Shown in pieces: positions 1 through 5,772 of a stretch of DNA of 13,004 nt (position 1 is the first letter of the stretch; each line of letters opens with the position of its first letter). The stretch lies in assembly GCA_003343815.1 (NCBI GenBank), contig QAKL01000071.1, positions 1 through 13,004 of the forward strand, written 5' to 3'. The DNA comes from Clostridiales bacterium (GTDB lineage Bacteria; Bacillota; Peptococcia; Peptococcales; Peptococcaceae). The notes under the pieces are model-generated. The model searched no databases, was not told where the DNA came from, and worked only from the letters and a program-made list of their open reading frames with translations. The translations under genes were made by a program, and so were the position numbers.

Positions 1-1677
1 TGCAACGGTGATTATCAAAAGATTATCACCTTAGCAGAGGGCGACTTCCAGATGGAATTTATTCCTCATGCGGTAAAAAGTGATAATAAAGACTGCATCA
101 TCATGGGTGACCAATATGAAGAAATGAAGAAGAAATCTGTAGACTCCAGAGCAAACGGTATTTCTTGGGCGATGCCGGCAGGAGTGCTGTCTTATCCTAC
201 GGCACCGGAGGATTTGGAAGCGGAAGCGAAAAGCGGCGATCATGAGGAAAGCTATCGCCCGTCTAAAGCGGATAAAATCAAAACTCCGCTTAAAGATCCG
301 ACCAATTGGAGCTTTGAGCTGCCTGCGGGAGCCAAGGAAGCAACGGTAATTTTGGCTAACGGGACTATCCGCCGTTTCTTTGTAGTGACGGCATCTGACG
401 GCGTCCATTATGATACGGTGACGGTTTATAAAAATAAACGTAATAAAGAGCCTTTGGGCTCGGTGAGCGGTATCGGCAACTGGTCGGAGGAATTTATCTA
501 CGACTATTACATGATTGATGATTTTGAGCACAAGGTAGCGTATAAATTATATTTGTGCGATATGGCCGCTGACGGCTCTGAGGCTTTGATTTTCATGTCT
601 CATGCGGCTGATTTGGATAATGTTGAGTATTTCTATCCGCAAGCGATTGGAAATAAAATGTATGATGAGATCGGTCCTATGCTGCAGTTTGCTTCGGTTA
701 ATGTCCGCGGCGACCATAAGGAGAATGACAAGATAGTTTTTGATTCTTATGCCAAGGAGGGCTGCGAATGGTTTGCCAAAGCCAGCCATTGGCTGTTTAA
801 GGAATATCCGGATTGGCAGTGCTTCTATGTGCATATTCACTCTATCGATAATTTCCAGCATTGGTTTGTCAATGAGACTGTCCCCGGGCGCAATGCGGAG
901 CATAAGTATTATCAGGATTTGATTGATGCGGTTTACACCGAAAACGATAAGTATATCGGTGAAATGATGAAGTATTTGGACGATGAGACGGCTATTTTTG
1001 TCGTATCCGACCACGGCTGTATGCCGAAAAGCGCAGGAGATGAGTATGCAGGTATCGGACATATCGGCAGCTTGTCGACAAAGGTAATGGGCGATTTGGG
1101 CTATACGGTGACTTATTATGATGAAAATGGCAAGATGCAGATTGACTGGAGCAAAACCAAGGCTGTAGCCCGTCGTTCTTCTTATATTTATGTTAATCTG
1201 AAAGGGCGCGACCCTCAAGGTATCGTTGAACCGGAGGATTATCATCAACTGGTGCTGGATATTATCAGCGATTTGTATAATTATCGCAATGAGGACGGTA
1301 AAAGAGTTATTGCTCATTGCTTTACGCGCGATGAGATGGAATATTTGGGCATGGGCGGTATTCACTGCGGTGATATTTTGTTCCAATTGGTGCCGACCTT
1401 TAACAATGAGCATGCCAATGTCGTATCGACAGTGCATCATGAGGGCTGGTCCATGCAGAATTTGTGCATCATGGCCGGCGGCGGTTTGAAAAAAGGCGAA
1501 TATATCGACCGTCCGGTACGCTTGACGGATATCGTACCTACTATATGCCATTTGACTGATACCAAAATGCCCGGTTCGGTCGAGGGCGGCGTCATTTATC
1601 AGGCCTTGGCTGATTTCGATGAGGCTAAATATAATCGCGGTGATGAATGGGCTCCTTACGGCCGCTTGATTAAATAA
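1..1677 (+). CDS. Alkaline phosphatase superfamily protein (type I phosphodiesterase / nucleotide pyrophosphatase-like), 5' end outside window
   Basis: The frame is open from base 1 with no start that fits, so the N-terminus lies upstream; 558 residues plus the stop are visible. Counting from base 1, the metal-ligand motifs of the superfamily are D283-x3-H287 in HSIDNFQHW, the D337-H338 pair in VVSDHG, and H479-H480 in VHHEGW. The nucleophile-bearing N-terminal segment (TPPNWTSIATG in the related pseudogene at 3839) is missing only because the window starts too late. Members of this family hydrolyse phosphate mono- or diesters, sometimes sulfate esters, using two metal ions; the substrate here cannot be read from sequence. 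No membrane segment is seen in the visible part. The C-terminus looks complete (ends GRLIK, then TAA TAA). A hairpin follows at once. Family assignment is solid; substrate and localisation are unknown. Confidence 0.88.
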   Translation, partial: CNGDYQKIITLAEGDFQMEFIPHAVKSDNKDCIIMGDQYEEMKKKSVDSRANGISWAMPAGVLSYPTAPEDLEAEAKSGDHEESYRPSKADKIKTPLKDPTNWSFELPAGAKEATVILANGTIRRFFVVTASDGVHYDTVTVYKNKRNKEPLGSVSGIGNWSEEFIYDYYMIDDFEHKVAYKLYLCDMAADGSEALIFMSHAADLDNVEYFYPQAIGNKMYDEIGPMLQFASVNVRGDHKENDKIVFDSYAKEGCEWFAKASHWLFKEYPDWQCFYVHIHSIDNFQHWFVNETVPGRNAEHKYYQDLIDAVYTENDKYIGEMMKYLDDETAIFVVSDHGCMPKSAGDEYAGIGHIGSLSTKVMGDLGYTVTYYDENGKMQIDWSKTKAVARRSSYIYVNLKGRDPQGIVEPEDYHQLVLDIISDLYNYRNEDGKRVIAHCFTRDEMEYLGMGGIHCGDILFQLVPTFNNEHANVVSTVHHEGWSMQNLCIMAGGGLKKGEYIDRPVRLTDIVPTICHLTDTKMPGSVEGGVIYQALADFDEAKYNRGDEWAPYGRLIK

Positions 1678-1684
1678 TAACGGT

Positions 1685-1723
1685 AGCAAGGATATCCTTT
1701 CACGGGATATCCTTGCTTGTTTA
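1685..1723 (+). terminator. Hairpin after the phosphatase gene, probable terminator
   Basis: A perfect 13-bp inverted repeat (AGCAAGGATATCC at 1685-1697, its complement at 1705-1717) with a 7-nt loop begins about 8 bases after the stop. The following tract is TGTTTAT, which is a weak U-run, so termination may be partial. Only about 13 bases separate the hairpin from the next ribosome binding site (1731-1738). Confidence 0.7.
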
Positions 1724-1744
1724 TCCGTCCAAAGGAGGCGAAAA

Positions 1745-2551
1745 ATGAATATAATCGAAACAGAGTCACTGGCGGTCAAGCAGGGAAGCAGATTTATTTT
1801 ACAGGATATTAATTGGCAGGTAAAGCGCGGCGAGAGCTGGGTGATTTTCGGACAAAACGGTTGCGGAAAGACGACGCTTTTGAGTGCGATAGGCGGCTAC
1901 CGCGGGATTAAGCAGGGAAAGGTCAGATTATTCGGCGAGGAATTGACTTATCAAAATGCCGTGCGCTTGCGTAGCAAAGTAGGCTTTGTCAGTGCTTCTT
2001 ATTTGGATAATTGCTTTCATAGTGAGAGCGGTTTGGATATTATTTTGAGTGCGAAATTCGGCGGATTCGGGCGCAGAGCTATGATAGGCGACGACGATGT
2101 CGCTCGCGCCAGAAAGCTTCTGAAGGCTTTTGGTATAGCAGCCAAGGGCGATTATCCCTATTGTATGCTTTCGCAGGGGCAAAAGCAACGGGTGCTTTTG
2201 GCAAGGGCGCTGATGACGCCGCCGGAGCTTTTGATTTTAGATGAGCCGCTAAACGGCTTGGATGTTTATGCACGGGATTTTTTCTTAAACACTTTGGCGC
2301 AAATTGTCGAATTAACGGCAGCTACGGTGATTTATGTGACCCATCATGCGGAAGAAATTTTGCCTTGCTTTCAAAAAGCCATGCTTTTGCGGCAGGGGAA
2401 AATTTTTGCCAAAGGAGATATTGACGCTGTTTTCAATGATGCTTGCCTGAGCGAATATTTTGCCATGCCGACTAAGGCAGGAAATAATGACGGGCATTAT
2501 TATATTTCTATCGGAGCAGCGCTGAAAATGGAGGAGAGAGTTTGGAGATAG
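1745..2551 (+). CDS. ABC transporter ATP-binding protein (orphan ATPase, ModF/YlmA-like)
   Basis: A single 268-residue nucleotide-binding domain. Walker A GQNGCGKT is at residues 36-43, the signature LSQGQ at 142-146, Walker B LLILDEP with D166-E167, a D-loop NGLD after it, and the switch histidine H200 in VTHHAEE. There is no membrane segment and no second ATPase domain. The start has a near-perfect ribosome binding site AAAGGAGG at 1731-1738. No permease or binding protein gene is adjacent; downstream lie a zinc-ribbon protein (10-base gap) and a dehydrogenase. The overall look, including the HHAEE after the switch, resembles the half-size ModF/YlmA-type cassettes often linked to metal or molybdate handling, but that resemblance is from memory and the substrate is unknown. 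It presumably energises a permease encoded elsewhere, or is a non-transport ABC protein. Confidence 0.88.
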   Translation: MNIIETESLAVKQGSRFILQDINWQVKRGESWVIFGQNGCGKTTLLSAIGGYRGIKQGKVRLFGEELTYQNAVRLRSKVGFVSASYLDNCFHSESGLDIILSAKFGGFGRRAMIGDDDVARARKLLKAFGIAAKGDYPYCMLSQGQKQRVLLARALMTPPELLILDEPLNGLDVYARDFFLNTLAQIVELTAATVIYVTHHAEEILPCFQKAMLLRQGKIFAKGDIDAVFNDACLSEYFAMPTKAGNNDGHYYISIGAALKMEERVWR

Positions 2552-2561
2552 AGGTGAGAAA

Positions 2562-2981
2562 GTGAGCATTATCAGTAATTACGGGCGGTCGTTTGGCAGC
2601 TATGACCATGATGAGCTGACCGAGCGCGCCAAAAGAGTGGTGTGCAAGCACTGTGGCGGCGAGTTGGTAACAGCATTGATTGTGTATGATATTTACGGCG
2701 GAGCCGGCGAGGAATTATACTGCCCTCACTGTCAACGGCAGGAGTTTGGGGTGGAAAAGGAAATATATGATTTGGCGTGGTATTATGTAGAAAATTTTCA
2801 GTTTAATTATTTTTATGATATGGAAGAAAACGAGGTTAATTTTCGTTTAAATGTCGCTAAGGTAGCCGATATGCTGAGCTGGATGCTGAAGAATATCGGG
2901 CTTTTGACCAAGGACGGCTTAAAAAACGAGATACCTGATTATGCTTATTTTAAGCACAGAAGGAGAGATAAAAGTGAATGA
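2562..2981 (+). CDS. Small zinc-ribbon protein of unknown function
   Basis: 139 residues, GTG start preceded by GAGGTGA at 2551-2557, ten bases after the ABC ATPase stop. Two CxxC knuckles, C28-x2-C31 (CKHC) and C54-x2-C57 (CPHC), are 22 residues apart and would make a four-cysteine zinc ribbon. The rest is a mixed, aromatic-rich region (repeated Y/F around residues 65-85, such as AWYYVENFQFNYFYD) ending in a basic tail HRRRDKSE. There is no signal peptide or membrane segment, so it is probably cytosolic. The last eight bases overlap the start of the dehydrogenase gene, which suggests translational coupling. I do not recognise the family. The first half could be a nucleic-acid or protein-interaction ribbon; nothing catalytic is visible. 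Confidence 0.78.
   Translation: MSIISNYGRSFGSYDHDELTERAKRVVCKHCGGELVTALIVYDIYGGAGEELYCPHCQRQEFGVEKEIYDLAWYYVENFQFNYFYDMEENEVNFRLNVAKVADMLSWMLKNIGLLTKDGLKNEIPDYAYFKHRRRDKSE
2960..2966 (+). promoter_or_regulatory. Ribosome binding site that fixes the SDR start
   Basis: AAGGAGA lies 7 bases before the GTG at 2974. An in-frame ATG at 2941 would add 11 residues ahead of the Rossmann strand, has no such site upstream, and would deepen the overlap with the zinc-ribbon gene, so 2974 is preferred. Confidence 0.75.
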
Positions 2982-3735
2982 GCTGCTTTTGCAAGATAAA
3001 GTGGTATTAGTAACAGGCGGTAGTGCCGGAATGGGCAAAGAAATCGTGCGTCAGTATTTGCAGGAGGGTGCGTATGTCCTTACCGTAGCCAGAAGAAAGG
3101 AAAAGCTGGAGCAACTGGCAGAGGAGCTCGGTCATGACGAGCGGCTATTTACGATTTCGGCGGATGTTAGCAAGAAAGATGATGTCAGTAAAATTTTTGA
3201 TTTTATCAAAGCAACATTTGCCAGGTTGGATATTGTGGTCAACAATGCCGGCATTATGGACAATATGGAGCCGATAGCTGATGTTACGGATGAATTATGG
3301 GAGCGAGTTATGGCAGTGAATTTGGACGGTCCATTTATGATTTGCAGGGAAGCTGTGCGGCTCATGCTCACCCAAGAAAGTCGTGGTAATATTATTAATA
3401 TAGCTTCAGGTGGCGGGATAGGAGGCGGTCGCAGCGGTGCGTCGTATGTGTCATCAAAATTTGCGCTGGTGGGACTAAGTAAAAATATTGCCTATATGTA
3501 TGCACCGGATGGTATTCGGTGTAACGTGATTTGCCCCGGAGCGGTATTGACCGAGATAGGACATAATGCGGTTTATCATCCTTATGGAGCCAAAAGAGTG
3601 CAGGAAGGAGTCAAAAATATTCGCATGGGACGTCCGGAAGAAATCGCCGATTTAGCGGTCTATTTGGCCAGTGAAAAATCTTCTTTGATTAACGGCGCGA
3701 CGATTATAGCTGATGGAGGCAAGAGTGCTTGGTAA
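2974..3735 (+). CDS. Short-chain dehydrogenase/reductase (classical SDR, FabG-like)
   Basis: 253 residues, the usual length for a classical SDR. The NAD(P)-binding turn TGGSAGMG is at residues 14-21, NNAG at 90-93, and the catalytic set is S145, Y158 and K162 (YVSSK), with the normal 13-residue Ser-to-Tyr spacing. CPGAVLTEIG follows, the region that caps cofactor and substrate. A C-terminal LINGATIIADGG is the standard last strand. It is expected to reduce or oxidise a hydroxyl/carbonyl group with NAD(P)H in the cytosol. ARRKEK after the second strand might favour NADP, as basic residues there often do. The gene overlaps the zinc-ribbon gene by 8 bases. Substrate is unknown; an acyl-carrier-protein reductase role is not supported by any fatty-acid gene nearby. 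Confidence 0.92.
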   Translation: MNELLLQDKVVLVTGGSAGMGKEIVRQYLQEGAYVLTVARRKEKLEQLAEELGHDERLFTISADVSKKDDVSKIFDFIKATFARLDIVVNNAGIMDNMEPIADVTDELWERVMAVNLDGPFMICREAVRLMLTQESRGNIINIASGGGIGGGRSGASYVSSKFALVGLSKNIAYMYAPDGIRCNVICPGAVLTEIGHNAVYHPYGAKRVQEGVKNIRMGRPEEIADLAVYLASEKSSLINGATIIADGGKSAW

Positions 3736-3838
3736 AAAAGAAACGAATTTTTGAAATTCACAAATTGATTTAATATGTAGATACTGTTGATCAAAGTATT
3801 GCGTGAAATTTTATTGCAAAATATGCGGAGGAATTGTT

Positions 3839-4249
3839 ATGACTTTAAAAAGAGCGATGGTAATCGGTTTAGATGCTGCTGATCCTGTATAGGTGCAGCG
3901 GTTGATGGATACAGGAAAAATGCCGAATTAAAAAAAGTTATTAGCTAATGGTGCAGCGAATGAGAATCTGGCGATGATTGGCTGTCTGCCGAGTGTAACA
4001 CCGCCGAACTGGACTTCGATTGCGACCGGCTGCTGGTCACGCACTCATGGTATAACTTGCTATACTAATCAAACACTGGGCTCGGCTCTAAATTTAGAAG
4101 AAGCCAATTGGGATAACAGCAATGTAACAGCTTATTTTATATGGCAAGCTTTTGAAAAAGAAGGAAAGCGCAGCATTGCTTTGAATTACTGTGAAGCATG
4201 GCCGCCGCGCAACACAGAAAATGATTTAACTGTTCTTATTGATGGCGGT
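3839..4249 (+). pseudogene. N-terminal remnant of an alkaline phosphatase superfamily gene (paralogue of the gene at 1-1677)
   Basis: An ATG with a good ribosome binding site (CGGAGGA just upstream) opens a frame reading MTLKRAMVIGLDAADPV, then TAG at 3890-3892, then VQRLMDTGKMPN, then TAA at 3929-3931, then a continuous stretch to about 4249. It carries the N-terminal hallmarks of the superfamily: metal-ligand Asp in GLDAAD (codon 12) and the nucleophile region TPPNWTSIATG, with Thr at codon 59 (4013-4015). After ALNYCEAWPPR and VLIDGG the similarity to a phosphatase fades, and the metal-binding core found in the intact gene (D283, H287, D337, H338 there) is absent. Two nonsense codons and loss of about three quarters of the protein make this a dead gene. 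An internal ATG at 3974 leaves a 157-codon open stretch but would lack the first metal ligand. Confidence 0.85.
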
Positions 4250-4433
4250 ATTTCTGCCTTTTTAAGTGCTAAAATGGCACCGTTTTTGATGAAATTCGGC
4301 GACATCGGCTATGTATTTTGGATAGCCTATTATTTCAGCCAAAACCGACTATACAGCTTCCATTACAGCGGTAATATATTGTTTAATCTTAGTAATAGCA
4401 GTATTAACACCGTTATCTCAAATTTTTTATTGA
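4250..4433 (+). pseudogene. Frameshifted fragment of an unidentified membrane protein
   Basis: Directly joined to the phosphatase remnant. The same frame reads FLSAKMAPFLMKFGDIGYVF to about 4319. A one-base shift to the third frame then gives, after one TAG at 4323-4325, PIISAKTDYTASITAVIYC followed by LILVIAVLTPLSQIFY and a stop at 4431-4433. The last part is a convincing transmembrane helix, whereas the unshifted frame gives low-complexity, asparagine-rich sequence. This suggests a C-terminal piece of a permease fused to the phosphatase remnant by deletion. I do not recognise which transporter family. The fusion point is estimated, not seen. Confidence 0.45.
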
Positions 4434-4456
4434 TAAATAGTTTATGAATAAATAGT

Positions 4457-4497
4457 CAGAGGCGACATTGCGAATGCTTTGTCGCCTCTGGTTTTTT
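4457..4497 (+). terminator. Rho-independent terminator in the decayed region
   Basis: An 11-bp perfect stem (CAGAGGCGACA at 4457-4467 with its complement at 4480-4490), a 12-nt loop that can pair two further G-C bases inside, then GTTTTTT. It is about 25 bases after the stop of the membrane-protein fragment, so it was probably the terminator of that lost gene. Confidence 0.85.
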
Positions 4498-4694
4498 AAT
4501 GCAACGAGTTTGTTAGAAATGTTATTTGTAGAATATATTGAAATCGGACCATCAGGATTAATCACGAATAATTAATATCACTTGATAAAATATTGCCGAG
4601 TAAGTATTTGTGAAAAAATACCGGTTTTACATAAGAGAGATGTTTTTTGCAGATATATTCTTGACTTTGCTGAAATATTACGACATTTCTCATG
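4498..4694. other. AT-rich stretch without a recognisable gene
   Basis: About 200 bases rich in A+T between the terminator and the LysR remnant. The minus strand has a 43-codon open frame (4693-4562) with no ribosome binding site I trust and no recognisable motif; the plus strand has only short frames. I see no hairpin, repeat or promoter that stands out. Most likely eroded intergenic or gene sequence. Confidence 0.5.
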
Positions 4695-4862
4695 CTACAG
4701 CAGTTGTTTAGATATAAATTGTAAATTAAAAATGTAGGTTTTGATATAACTCACAACTATTTTTTCAGCTTCGCTCAGCACATGATTTTCTAAATAAACA
4801 ACGCTTAATGACGTAGAAATATCACTGACAGCAACAAATTCTAAGTTAGGAACAAATGGAAC
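4695..4862 (-). pseudogene. C-terminal remnant of a LysR-type transcriptional regulator
   Basis: The minus strand reads 56 uninterrupted codons ending in TAG at 4697-4695. The peptide VPFVPNLEFVAVSDIS, then SLSVVYLENHVLSEAEKIV, has the feel of the end of a LysR substrate-binding domain: a strand with a 'VPISD'-like turn, a 'VYLKNHxLS' strand/turn and a closing helix. The codon just upstream is a stop (4865-4863), and no helix-turn-helix domain follows in any frame, so only the last fifth of a regulator (normally about 300 residues) survives. It abuts and slightly overlaps the start of the DASS remnant on the opposite strand, so the join is probably a deletion scar. Assignment rests on pattern memory only. 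Confidence 0.5.
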
Positions 4863-5524
4863 TTATCCGCAATATATGATGACTGCGAGTATTTTTTTCT
4901 TTTGCTTTAGCTGCCGGTTATACGCTTTTTATGTTTCTGATTCGCTGTGATGCGTCTAAAATAGCCGACATAGATTTATCTATATTTGGCGATGCCAGTA
5001 TGAAAGCAACCAAGCATCAAAAAGGAGTTTTAGCGGGGATGTTATTATTCATCATCGGAGCTACGATTATTAGTTTTGGCAGTTTAATTGATTCGCCTAT
5101 AACAAACTTTTTTGCTAAAATAGGGGTTTACAGCTGGTTGTTTGCTATTCTGGCCATTATGATGATTGTCAGGGTAGACGGCAAGCGTTTGCTGGATATT
5201 AACAGTGCTACAAGAAAAGGATTTTCATGGGAATTGATATTGCTGGTCGGTTCTGCAACGATTGTCGGCGGTGCTTGGACATCTGCGGAAAGCGGATTCG
5301 GTACTTTTCTCTCGGGTTTACTTGCACCTGTATTAGGTGGATTAAGCAATATAACTTTAGCAATTGTGATATGCGTTGCAGTATTAATCGCAACAAACTT
5401 TTGCAACAATATGGCAGTTATGATTGCATTTTCTTTGATCGGATCTCTTTCTGCCGGTGGAATAGAAATGAACTCCGTAATGATGATTATCGGTTCTATG
5501 ATTTTCAGCCAAATTGTATTTTAA
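4852..5524 (+). pseudogene. Internal/C-terminal remnant of an SLC13/DASS-type anion symporter
   Basis: Reading begins in one frame (NGTYPQYMMTASIFF) and continues in the next after a run of seven T at 4892-4898 (FALAAGYTLFMF), consistent with a one-base slip. From there about 200 codons remain open. Hydrophobic helices alternate with a soluble loop (DASKIADIDLSIFGDAS). The segment ELILLVGSATIVGG matches the re-entrant hairpin region of the Na+/sulfate-dicarboxylate symporter family, and ATNFCNNMAVM resembles its second Na+-binding TN/SNT motif. The frame stops at 5522-5524 right after FSQIVF, before the family's usual final helices, and the N-terminal half is missing. Families of this type import sulfate, phosphate, citrate or C4-dicarboxylates with Na+; the former substrate cannot be told. 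A start at ATG 4931 would give a 197-residue stub without ribosome binding site. Confidence 0.72.
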
Positions 5525-5683
5525 GCAAAATATCTTAAATTAATATTGCCATATAGATACAGCTAAAAGAAGCTTAAACAAAATGATTATTTAGTTACCG
5601 AATAAGACTAATAGCATGTCCAAAAAATATTTTTGCTTTTTCATCTTAAATCCATAATTTTTCCGCCATAGACGGCAATTTTG

Positions 5684-5692
5684 TGTTATAAT
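5684..5692 (+). promoter_or_regulatory. Extended -10 promoter for the MutS-like/obg operon
   Basis: TGTTATAAT: a perfect TATAAT at 5687-5692 with the TG of an extended -10 one base before it. No good -35 box is seen at 16-18 bases upstream, which is acceptable for an extended -10 promoter. It lies about 80 bases before the ATG at 5773, and no terminator is seen in between. Confidence 0.6.
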
Positions 5693-5760
5693 AAAAATAC
5701 TTGGCTTTTTGAGGGAGAAAATAAAGGACGCGAGTCTTGGATATAATAATTGGGAAAATA

Positions 5761-5766
5761 GGGAGG
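5761..5766 (+). promoter_or_regulatory. Ribosome binding site that fixes the MutS-like start
   Basis: GGGAGG sits 6 bases before ATG 5773. The more upstream in-frame TTG/ATT codons from 5737 have no such site, so the protein is taken to begin MKKQYF. Confidence 0.75.
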
Positions 5767-5772
5767 TATGAC

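Noticed and set aside
547..1779. A 410-codon open frame on the minus strand opposite the phosphatase gene
   Set aside because: It mirrors the coding strand's codon pattern, has no ribosome binding site or recognisable domain, and the plus strand carries clear superfamily motifs.
3745..3761. Small hairpin GAATTT/AAATTC after the SDR gene as a terminator
   Set aside because: Six A-T-rich pairs with a 3-base loop and no T-tract; too weak to claim.
3890..3931. Stop-codon readthrough or recoding (such as pyrrolysine at TAG) in the phosphatase remnant
   Set aside because: A second stop is TAA, and most of the catalytic core is missing downstream, so simple decay explains it.
4562..4693. A 43-codon minus-strand frame starting next to the LysR stop
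   Set aside because: AT-rich, no recognisable motif, no convincing ribosome binding site; length is within chance.
4931..5524. Treating the symporter piece as an intact 197-residue gene from ATG 4931
   Set aside because: No ribosome binding site, homologous sequence continues upstream in another frame, and the family needs over 400 residues.
3736..5600. Insertion sequence or prophage remnant as the cause of the decayed region
   Set aside because: No transposase, integrase or terminal inverted repeat could be seen; internal deletions and point mutations suffice.
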